Shown here piece by piece: positions 46,187 through 56,580 of a DNA stretch of 64,000 nucleotides. Within the stretch, counting starts at the first letter, position 1; each line of letters begins with the position of its first letter. The notes beneath the pieces were generated by a model. It made no database searches, was not told where the DNA came from, and saw only the letters and a list, made by a program, of their open reading frames with translations. The position numbers and the translations under genes are program-made. This DNA is from Cardinalis cardinalis. Taxonomy: Eukaryota; Chordata; Aves; Passeriformes; Cardinalidae. The stretch lies in assembly GCA_014549065.1 (NCBI GenBank), contig JACDOX010000021.1, positions 1,064,709 through 1,128,708 of the forward strand, in the 5' to 3' direction.

Positions 46187-49100
46187 GGACTTTAAGTAAT
46201 GCACAATCCTGCATTATTGTATTGGTGCTTTACACTCAAAAGAAAAGAGAAAAAATACTCAGAAGAGTATAAAAACACTCTTTCTCTTCACTCAAAGCTT
46301 TACAGAGCCAGTTGAAATCCAGAGAAATCACTGAAGTACAAGATGCACATTTGAGAATAGGGAAGGTGGCTGNGGATCACTGAGATCAGCAGAGCTCCTT
46401 CAGCTGTGTTTGTGATCTTTCCTTNGACTGATCCCATTTCCAGTTGCTCCTGTCCAAGTCAGGAACAGGGATGAGATTCATGGTGCTTTGGTTTTCTTAA
46501 ATCACTAAACCAAAAATTTCTTTCGAGCAGGAGGCAGGCTTGAACCAAAATTGCTCCTTTCAGCCATCATTTATCATGATAAAGAGAATTATCACATAAC
46601 AGAGAGCTTGAATTACCAGTACTATACATACAAAGAAGCAAGGTGAGAGAGAGAGTCTGTTGAGCTCCTTTGATCTTTGCTCAAAACCAAAAATCCTTGC
46701 ACCTTGCAAGTGCATTTTTAGTTCATCTTTCTGCTCCCTGCTATTCTGCTTCTCTGTTTGGAATTAATTGTACCATATATAATGACATAATTGTTTAATT
46801 TTGTGATAATTTTTATGCATTCAAAATTGTACTCAAGTTTCTGCAGGAACTGGTACTCATGTAGCAATAGNAGGTTGTGGAAATATTTCAGAAAAAAACC
46901 AGTAAAATTACTGTTGTTTTTATTTATGACTTTTGGAAGGTTTGGGTTAGTTTTTTTTTCTTCTTCTGCCCTTGAACTGGGTACTTGTAGTGGAATGGCA
47001 GAAAGATATAATTTAATCAAAAGGAACATGCTATGTTGAAAGTAACTTCAAAGCTGTGATTAAATGTACTTACAATAATTGGTTTCAAAGCATTCTAATT
47101 CCTAGCAGTGTTTGAAGAATTCAGCATCTAATGAAGTAAAATAAATTACACACCACTTTGTTCATTGAATAACCAGTTTTCTTCTCCTAACCACCATTTA
47201 TCAACAGAGTCTTTCACCAGAAAACTTCTCAGCCTTCCTTTAAATAAAGCCAGCCCCAAGCACACTCCTTGTACCCCCTCCCACACACACACACACAAAA
47301 TGGGCTTGATTAGAACACCCTGGCTGGATCATAATGTACAAAACCCAATAGTTACCTTTGGATTAAGAGTTGAATCAATAGAAAGGAAATGTTCTGTAAT
47401 GCTTTGCTTTAAAGAACTCCTGATAATATCAATGGAAGAAGGCAAATCACGTTTCCCAAATTCTCTTTTCTGTTATTCAAGTAATGCTAAATGGAGATGT
47501 TCCATGTGTTAGATAATTTGAAGTGTAATTTTTGAGAAGGAAATAGGAAATTTGTTATTTGTCATTGTTGATTNGTACCAGATCAATAGGTCAGTGTTTT
47601 GGATGGCTGAAGCAAAAAAATACAGTATTCATTTATCCTCAAGTGATCNTCCTGGCAGTGAAAATAATCTCACTTTTTGACCACAGGATGTGAAATATCA
47701 TATGATTCCCCCCACCAGAAACACATTTCAGCAGCAACAAGAAAATTTAGGGGAGAAATTGAGAAAAATGGAGATGTGTTCATGTTTGTGCAGCAGGAAA
47801 AGGGATTAGTTGGTGATCTCATAGCCTGGCTTGCTTGTATTCTATATATTTCAAGTATAATGAGAAAGTAAANTAGCTTGAAATGGCCATGGAGTAGAGG
47901 TGATTTTCAGTCCAAGTGATGCAGCAGGTCTTCTGCCTCTTGTCCCTTTGGAAATACAAAAAAACTGAGCTAGAATTGGACTTTTTGTAGAAGTGGGAGA
48001 ATTCAGCACATAGGAAAGCCCTGATGCCACTGGCACCTCAAAAACAGAATAAAAAAGGAAGGATACTTGGTTGTTCCCAGTGAGTCTGAAGTTATTNATG
48101 TCCTTCATCTGGGTTTAATTTCTTACTTTCTTTTGAGATTATGCTGGATTATTTTTCCCAAAGTAGGAATATTGTACAATTAGAGTTACTAACTGCCCAG
48201 TAATTTAACAAGAAACCATTGTGCCTATTAGTTTTCCTGTTCTAAAATCAAAATAATTTATTAAGTTTATTCTACTGCAATTTGTAGCATTTCTTAAAGA
48301 CCTGTACCACTTGAAGACCTAGGATCAAAAAATGAAAATCCCACCTTCTTCTTTCTCTAGTTTGATATTTTTTTCTTTCTTGGAGGATTTGACCCAGCAT
48401 TTACTCTCCCATTTTGTTATTTTTTTTTAGTTATTTAGTTATATTATCATTTGTCTAGGTCTGTTTGTGTCACAGGTTCTACAGAGGCTGTGTAAATGTG
48501 GAGTTTTCATGCTCTCTGTGCACACACTTGTGAGCAGTATCTGTAACCATTCCTGGGCCTGCTAACTTGAATAACAGAATTTTATGAGTGGTGTAGTTGG
48601 AGTAAGTGTTTACTGTATTAGACAGATGCTGTAGCAAAATTTAGAATACACCAGCAGATTAATTTATTAGCAATTTTGAGAAACAATATGACATTTTTTG
48701 CTAAAGACCATAACATATCAAAATGAGTTTGCATCCACTTTCAAAATGGTAATTTCCAATCTCTGGGAAACTGGAGGGAATATTTAAGCAACTTTCCTTG
48801 TTAATTTTCCATTTATAATGAGTATTGTATAATGAATACTGTGCAGGGACATCTTAAACCCCCTGGGAATATTTTGTCATAGATTAGTCTGTGACATAAG
48901 AATTCAGTTAGGTAAAGTAATGAATAAGCAGTGTGTGTGTGTGTGTATATATATGTTATTTATAATAATCTAAATAAACATACTGCAGTAATTACTTANT
49001 ACCAAATGTAGGCAGAAAAGTTAAATTGAGGTAACAGAGCAATAATCTCCCAAATAAATGAAATTTTGGAAGTTAAAAACTGGAAGGAGAGGCTCTGTCA

Positions 49101-49496
49101 GTCATCTGGATTGTNGACTGTCATTTTGTGTTGATATTTCAGTGTGGATTAGTTATTGAAGAAATCCCAGTAATAAATATAGAGTTTACCTGCTCTTCAC
49201 TGAGGACATNAAGGATTAGAGCTTTATTTTCTTATAAAATTGTAATGAATGGTCTTAGCAAAGCTCGTTATTGTTGTGGTAATTGTTACTGTAACTCTGG
49301 ACAAAGCATGGAATGCATGAGAAGAAAAGTACCCTGTAAAAGTTGTTCTCATTTGACTTTGAAAGCTTTGGTTTCTCTGTTGCTGTGCAGAAATTTTAGG
49401 ACTATTTTTGGCTATTCCATACTTTTGTTTTGATTTTTTTTGCTTCCTATATAGAAAATACATTCTGTTCTGCTCATACTGAATTATCAGTCCTAA

Positions 49497-49526
49497 ATAT
49501 ATATACATATATATATGTATATATAT
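49497..49526. repeat. 30-bp AT-rich perfect palindrome
   Basis: A self-complementary alternating AT tract is centred on TACATATATATATGTA. It can extrude as a cruciform and is a likely length-variable locus. Confidence 0.9.
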
Positions 49527-49996
49527 ATATGTACACCCATGGAAGCTGCTGCTTCTGGATTCCCAGCTCTGGAAGAAACCTGGTGAACTAGACTTTCTTT
49601 TTTCCTGCAATTCAATCTGCCCAATGAATTGCACAGATTCCTTGGAAAACAGTTTCTAATAAGATTCCCACGACTTTCTGAAAACATAGAACAGCCCAGG
49701 CAACAGGAGGTGTCTAGGAGAAAATTTATCCATGGAACAAGTGTGAAGTGATTTTTGCCTAGAATGCTTCCCCAGCCTGAGCTAAATCACGGCTGGTAAA
49801 GGAAGAGGAGACTGAAAATGAAAATGCATTTGTTAAACAGTCAGGGGACAGGTTTTATTTCCATACTTCTTGTGCAGGTATGAAAAAGGTACATGATGNG
49901 CAGGGTTCTGCACTCTTGTGGATAACTGGATACTGCTACTCTGTTAAGTTTTTGCTAACTAAGTCCAGATTTCTATCAGGATACATTAAAAAATGC

Positions 49997-50025
49997 TTTC
50001 ATTACTTAATTTTTAAGTAATGAAA
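49997..50025. repeat. Inverted repeat, 13-bp arms, 3-nt loop
   Basis: TTTCATTACTTAA and TTAAGTAATGAAA are separated by TTT. The pairing is perfect. There is no T-run that would make it terminator-like in either orientation, and terminators of that kind are not expected in this genome. Confidence 0.9.
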
Positions 50026-51847
50026 TTACTAATTTTTAAGGCTCCATACATGTGTTGCTCAAAACAGAGACATACATTTATGCTCANTTAATGCCATATT
50101 TGGGAAGTTGAAGCAGATTGTTTGTTGTTCCTGAAATTTTAACTTTACTGTTATNTCAGCTTTTTTTCCCCTAGAAAACACACCTTTATTGAAAGACATA
50201 AAAATACAGAGATGTGCAATGAAAAGTGTTTGCAGATGTCTTTACTCCTTTGTTTCTTTTTAATATGATGTTTTTTCTTAAGTGAATCAATGGATTCCTT
50301 TATTTCTTTGGGTTATTAAGCAGCATCACAAACAAGNTATATAAAGAGCTTAAAAAGTTCAAAGGAGAGTTTTCAGTGTGTTTGATCCCCCTTTATGTCC
50401 AGAAATGTTGTCCAAGGCTATCAGGAGTTTACAACACTGAACACTCTGGTTTTATATTGTGTTTCTGATTTTGGTATTAAAGCTGAGTTGTGCCATTTAA
50501 TGCTCTCCTGGAAAGTGCTAAATTGATATTTTGTGGTGATTAGGATTTGTCTAGAGCATTGCCAGGAAAGGGAAGAACATATTCTTAGGTANCAGGAGCT
50601 CTGGGCTCCATGACCTCCTGTCAGATAATTTTCCTCAAAGATTAGGAAAAAAATTGGTGAGATGAGACTCAGTCAATGTATCTGTGATCTCAACACAGTC
50701 TCAGGCTGTGTAAATCTGTATAAATCAGCACTCTCACAGAAAACCCAAGTCTTAGAGAAATTATGTTTTTTTCTCATTAGTCTTCACACATGTAATAAAC
50801 CTTTAGTTTTTCTACTGGGCAGATTCATATATCTCTTAAGATAAATGCTTTTATTTCACAGGAATTTTGGGTTCGTAGCTGTACTCTTCCCTTCTCTTCC
50901 TCCAAAATAATCTTTTGGGGTTTGGTTTGCTGGGTTTTATTTTTTCCAAAAATATTTTGTTCTGTACTGATTTATGTAGCACTGACTTAAGCTTGAGAAA
51001 ACTATGGGCACCTCTGCAGCAGCCCTTAACCTGAAATTCCCTGGCTCTCACTCACCTTGAGAGCTCCAATATTTTCAATTTTGCTGTTCCTTCGTTCAGT
51101 TCTTTCATCTTGGAGCTGTTTCCCTCTGTGCAGATCCACTTCCAGGCTCCAGCTGTTCCCTTTGGAAGNTGGAGGTGATGGTGGTGAGGGTCAGCCCTGT
51201 TCTTGGGGCTGCTCTTATGGGATTGGGATAAATTACTCCAAGATGAGAAACGGGAATTTACTTTTTGGTGTACAGCTGGGAAATAGCAACCAGAGGGAAG
51301 AGGCTTGACCTTATTTATTTACAGAACAGTAAAAATCATAGGTAATGATTGAAAGGAATAACTAATAGATAATGAGTCCAAGAAAAACAAATAACTCTTG
51401 GTTTAGTGGTTTTTCTTCTTACAATTCTATTTTTGTACAGAAAAAAAGCAGATTGTCCTTGACTACTTCAGCAATGTTACAAAAGAAGTGAGTGTTTTAA
51501 CATATATAAAAACAAATATAGAAATAAAGACAAGCTAGATGAATGAGGGTAGTTTTATGGGATCATTTTTCCTTTTTTATGTCAAAGGCAAGCCCTGCTT
51601 GTCACTCTGATGTTGGATTTTACAGAAAGGAGATCAGCATTTCCAGATGACAGATTTAAATCTTAACAACATTGGAGTTGTTCAGGGAAAATTTAGGAAA
51701 ATTAATAGTCTGTGAAGGTTATGGGCCCTCTTTTTACTGAAAATCAGTGAGCTAACCTGTATTCCTCAAGTTATACTGTAGACCGAAGAAACCAAAACAC
51801 AGTTATTTTCAGAGGTCATCCTAAATTAGGAACAAATAAAAAAAATA

Positions 51848-51869
51848 ATGCATATATATATATATGCAT
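51848..51869. repeat. 22-bp perfect palindrome
   Basis: An alternating AT core is capped by ATGC/GCAT. It is self-complementary throughout. Confidence 0.9.
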
Positions 51870-52878
51870 GACAAATATTGTCATTGGTGTATGAGCCTAT
51901 CTCCAGATTGTCTTGTGTGAATGACAGTGTTGCCCTCAGTTTGTTATTGAGCCTAGCCTTGGATATTTGGATGTAATCACCAAAACTCAGTACAGACACT
52001 CAAGACTATTGCAAGGTCTGGTGATAACTCTGAATGTCTTTGTATCTGGAATTCTTTGTTCTGGCTTCTGTAACTCCTTGAACAGGTAAGGTGAAAGATG
52101 TGGAAAATCTGAAAAACAATGGGGCATAAATGATAGAGGGACATTAATAATTAAATGCATTGCAAGTTTAAAAAAAAAAAATCTGCTACAGCAATTCTTA
52201 ATGTTACCTTCCATGGACCATTTAAGTCGATGAATTTCAGTGCAACCAGTTAAAATGGCTAAAAGAGTGACTATATTTTAATGTGCTAAAAAAGGAATTA
52301 AAAGCAACCAGCAGTCCATAAAAATATCATCCTTCAGCTCAGAATGCTCTGGTCATTTCCAGGGAAAGGTTTAGTCAATCCCAGGGCAATAACTTAACTC
52401 TCTGCAGCTGCAGTAAAGGTTGATGGNATTGTAGAACTGAGCCTTTCTCAGTTCAGATTCCAGAGTTGCCAGTTCCTTTAGTCAGAAATGAAGTTTCTTC
52501 ACTCTTTAAAGATGTATTGTATTTAAATTTTCTATTTAATTCATTCACTTAATGTATAGCTAATTTGTCTAATTCCTGGTGGCATGGTTTTCAGTATTTA
52601 CTTTATCAAAAGGGATATGTCACATCCATTTACTTTGTTTATCTACACATTTGCAAACAATTGACAATAGATGGTGATTAGTGTTACATGTTTCATTCTA
52701 GCATTGCAATTAACCCCTTGAATGTCAGGATTTGGATGATGCACAGTACTTTTGTGTGTTGCACTGCTTCAGTGCTCTGAGCTCACCAATACCTTTGTCC
52801 TCCCAGTAGTAATTGAATCAAGTAAAACCCATTAAATTCAGCCCAGATATTTGATTACCTCTTTGTTGAAAGAGAATG

Positions 52879-52882
<4 letters not shown>

Positions 52883-52955
<73 letters not shown>
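52883..52955. repeat. 73-nt poly(T) homopolymer
   Basis: An uninterrupted T run, far longer than any other in the window. On the minus strand it would be a poly(A) tail, but no AATAAA or recognisable mRNA precedes it. The lysine-rich minus-strand frame across it is an artefact of the run. Confidence 0.95.
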
Positions 52956-52956
<1 letters not shown>

Positions 52957-53980
52957 ATAAATGGTTTTAGAATTGGATTTAAGTCTCAGATTCAGATGAG
53001 ATACTGCTCTTGGAATGGGGCAGATCGTGTTATCACAGAGAAATTTACCCTTTGGTGTCCCGGCCATGGCATCCCTCACAGGCAGAGGGATTGCAGTGCT
53101 GTGTGTAGAGTTGGCACAAATGTGGTCCCATCCTTCAGGTTGGGGCCCTGCTAGGTCCTTGCAGCTGAAAAATCACATATGGGGCAATGAGCTTCTCTTG
53201 ATGGAGTCCAGAAAGGGAAAAAAAAAACTTTGCCAAAGGAGAGTGAACGTAGAAGTGAAGCTGAGTGATCTGTCCTCCTTCACCTTCCCCCCTCTGATCC
53301 CATCTTTATCTCTCCTTTCCTTTGTGCAGGACCTTGTGCTTGCTTTTGAAAGAATATTTTTCAATTTCAGTTCTNCCTGATTGTCTCTTTCTATCATCAA
53401 ATCCTGCCATATTTGACAAGCAGGGAAGACAGGAGTTTTCACACAAGTTTCTTTGGAGCAACACAAAGTGGGGGGGAGTCAGTCTCAGAAAGTAAAGAAA
53501 ATTTGCTTATGTGGCTTTTTTAAAATCAGTTTTAGGTTTTTGGTGGTTTTTTTTTTGTTTTAATTTCACCATGGCTGCTCAGTGTCTTGTTCTGAACGGC
53601 AGCAGAGGCACTGCATCTGTCAGGCTTAGGAGGCAGCTACAGCATTGATATTCTTGCTTTCATGTTTCAGCAGTTATCTTTGCAACTGGAAATGACAGAA
53701 GCTCTTTTAAATACCATTTAAAATAAAAGCTACAATTCTGTAGACATTGATGACAGTCTTGTGGGAAGGATTGCTACTTACTGTGAAAATATGGCTTTGT
53801 TAAACTTCAGATAAGAAATGAATGAGATTATTAAAGACAAAAAAATGGGTTTATTCCTTTTTTTTTGTTATTAATGAGTGTGATTTGATAAATACATGGT
53901 AAGTTTTGGAATGACAGATGTGCTCCTGACACAGCAGGCTTTATACAAAATGAAGATGAACATCAAAAGTAAAAGACAAA
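52956..53980. other. Unique non-coding DNA
   Basis: Moderately GC-rich at 53020-53340, otherwise AT-rich. A candidate processed-pseudogene body adjoining the poly(T) was looked for on the minus strand and not recognised. Confidence 0.5.
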
Positions 53981-54103
53981 ATCACAGAGTCATGGAATGG
54001 TTTGGGCTNTAAAGGTCCCCCAGTTCCAACCCCTGGGCACCTTCCACTNAACCAGGCTGCTCCAAGCCCTGTCCAGCCCTGTGGACTTGAACATTTCTAG
54101 GGA
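53981..54103 (-). mobile_element. CR1 LINE 3' fragment, antisense
   Basis: ATCACAGAGTCATGGAATGG, TTTGGGCT, AAAGGTCCCCCAGTTCCAAC, GGCACCTTCCACT, AACCAGGCTGCTCCAAGCCC and TGTCCAGCCC are CR1 landmarks. A small internal deletion removes the CATGGGCAGGGA stretch. Confidence 0.92.
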
Positions 54104-54446
54104 AAAAGAGAAAAATAGAATTTCTTGGAGTCAGGACCAGAGGGTGATGGGTGAGGTGTGCAGCATGTGCATTTTATTGCAATGTGGTGATGGTGGGAGC
54201 TGGGCCTTGAAACAGTTGGGAGAGGGGAAGTAGCAATGCTCCCCGTACCAAAAACAGAGTTAGAGTTTTTCCAAGTGATGCTAAATTGAGAGGTAATGAC
54301 CATAAGGACGTTTCAAAGGTGGGAAGCACAAAGAAGAAACAGAAAAACTACACATTTTAGAATCATGGATAAACAGAAGGACTTTTTGAGAGTAGTCACC
54401 ATTTATTAGTACAAAAGGAATGAATGAAATNTGTGTTTATTACGTG

Positions 54447-54477
54447 CATTACTTACATTACTATTGAGTAAGTAATG
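54447..54477. repeat. Inverted repeat, 10-bp arms
   Basis: CATTACTTAC and GTAAGTAATG flank an 11-nt spacer. Pairing is perfect. Confidence 0.88.
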
Positions 54478-55284
54478 TGGAAGAATAAATTACAAATGCA
54501 TGGAATCTAAACCAGATTTTTTCATCATGTGAAAATAAAACTACAGCTGAGTGCATCCTCCTGAATCTAAGAGCAGAAGGAGAGTGGGAACAGAAGAACA
54601 TGATTAATCTTTAACAGTAAACTTTTTTCTTGTCACTCTGAATCAAAGGCAACCATGCATCAGATGTTGAGTTTGAACTAAATAAATGATAAAAATGCAT
54701 GATTTGATGGAGTCAGTGAAAATTACACCAAAANCCTCTATTCACTTGTCTTTAACATTGACTGGCTAATCCCTCCCTGATTGTCCTAGCTAAATTTTGA
54801 AAATTAATAANGAAACAAAACCCACTTGAATTAAAACAGCAGAGAAAGGGAGGGGGTATTTTGGAATGACCTGTCTGTAAAAAGTAGGGTAAATGCCATG
54901 CAGGAGGATTCTGCATTGCTGTAATTGGATTTAGGGTTTTGCCTTTGAGGAACAGACTTGGAGCAGCCAGTGCTTTGTTCCTACCTGGGTGCTGTAACAT
55001 CACTTGACAGTCACCTGTTAGCACAGATTAAAATATTATTGCCATCAGAAAATGGAGCACAGCAAAAGCCACTGAAGAGATGAGAATTCATCCAGGCAGT
55101 GTCAAAGAAATGCTGGGTCTTTGCTCCTGTATTACAGTGATTTAGGAGGTGATTCTGTGATTCTATGAATGCTACCAGAAGATAAAGCTGAGACAAAAAT
55201 TTGTGTTTCTAAAAGAGTACCTGAAACCTGAAGATTTTAGCTTACCTGCTTTATATCCTGCTATCCAATCAACACTCAACATCC

Positions 55285-55327
55285 TTAACAACTTGCTGTC
55301 ATGTATTTCATGACAGCAAATTGTTAA
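55285..55327. repeat. Hairpin, 19-bp arms with one mismatch
   Basis: TTAACAACTTGCTGTCATG is followed by the loop TATTT and CATGACAGCAAATTGTTAA. Eighteen of nineteen positions pair. The compact hairpin lies in otherwise unique DNA. It is shorter than a typical microRNA precursor stem; a small transposon relic is an alternative. Confidence 0.9.
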
Positions 55328-56488
55328 AGCTTATCAACAAAAGCTGCACTATATTTTTATGCTATAAAGGTTTGTATGGGAAAAAAAATACCTTGGAACT
55401 GTCTCCCATAATACTTCTGTTTTCCTGTGAGCCAAGACAAATGAGAAAAGGACAAAAGCACCCACAAACAAAACCCTTTCTGCAGTGTCTGTTAAACAAA
55501 AAATGGAATGTAATTATATGTGTGGATTGAAAGCAACTGAACTTCATATCCCATATATAGAGCTGGAGCCCATCTCTGGTGGTAGAGTAAATTAATTCTA
55601 GCATTCTCTCAATTTTTCCTTCCTGAATTGCTGAGTACTTCAGAGAGTTAGTGCTGTGAGCTATGTCGGCCCAGTAAAATATTTTTGTGCCAACACTGAA
55701 TTATATTGCCTGTTTGTTGTCTACAAATTCATGGAGTTATACTTAGAAATACAGTTTTACCCAAGAGGTTAACTGAATTCTGTGAGAATCTATATTCTTC
55801 CTGAAATTGCTAGAGGTTTGTTTGTAAGAAGATAATGTGCTGCAGCACATGCTCTGGTTTTTCTGACTTCTTAATGTGGAGATTGAGAGTGAAATCAGGA
55901 TAAATCCTCTAGCTTGCTTATAAAGTTCATTGTAGAAGAAAGACATAAAATTGTGGATACCCTATGGAGTAGAAAACAAGTTTAATGTACTACAGTAAAG
56001 GCCTGACTGTGGTATGTATTTCTTCTATTTTCNTCAATTGCTATTATAGGAAATTCATTATGACCTTAATAGCTTATTGTGCACAAGAAAATTGGCTTAA
56101 TGAATAACTGGTAGGAATCTGCCCTGGCTTCCTGGTGCAGCCTGAAGCTCAGGTCAAAGCCTTGTTTGTCACAAGACAAGCAGCATTTAAAAAAACCCCT
56201 CTCCATTCAGGATCATTTATTCACATTCTGCCTCTCAGTAGTAGAGTTGTAACAGTCTACTCTGCTTTTTTGATAGATGCCATCATTTCACTCAACAACA
56301 GCAGGAATGGGGTAAAAAAAATACTGAAGTGTCTGCACATATGTATCATGTGTCATCTGAATGTTTCATGCAAATTTCTTAACTAAATAAAACCACAACA
56401 AGCAATGTGAGAATGAGCTGGAGCTNCAGCACTTATGCACTGGAGTGCACTTCTTCTCTAGTTGTGAGATAACAGATAAATGACAGCA

Positions 56489-56580
56489 TGGAGTCACTGA
56501 ATGCTGTGGGTTGGAAAGATAATCTCACTGCAGCCCCTCTGCCATNGGCAGGGACATCTTCCACTAGAGCAGGCTGCTCA
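56489..56580 (-). mobile_element. CR1 LINE 3' fragment, antisense, short
   Basis: GGAGTCACTGAATGCTGTGG, GTTGGAAAGATAATCTCAC, CCCTCTGCCAT, GGCAGGGACATCTTCCACTA and GAGCAGGCTGCTC identify the CR1 tail. Confidence 0.85.

Larger units (their letters stand above)
46187..52882. other. Unique non-coding DNA, simple repeats and inverted repeats
   Basis: 6.7 kb without a recognised transposon or exon. It contains (CA)n at 47281-47297, (TG)n(TA)n at about 48930-48956, an AT palindrome at 49497-49526, a 13-bp-arm hairpin at 49997-50025 and another AT palindrome at 51848-51869. Open frames, including one of 136 codons over the AT palindrome, have no recognisable product. Confidence 0.5.
54104..56488. 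other. Unique non-coding DNA with two inverted repeats
   Basis: AT-rich. It holds inverted repeats at 54447-54477 and 55285-55327, and a CR1-like octamer pair (GATTCTGTGATTCTATGA) at 55150-55167 without a CR1 body. No exon recognised. Confidence 0.5.

Noticed and set aside
49224..49634. 136-codon minus-strand open frame
   Set aside because: It runs through the AT palindrome as a tyrosine/isoleucine repeat, so its length is an effect of low complexity.
52855..53079. Poly-lysine open frame next to the poly(T)
   Set aside because: The lysines are just the homopolymer read on the minus strand. No polyadenylation signal or known mRNA was found before it, so a processed pseudogene is not supported.
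55150..55167. CR1-type octamer pair GATTCTGTGATTCTATGA
   Set aside because: No CR1 body precedes it on either strand; two units alone can arise by chance.
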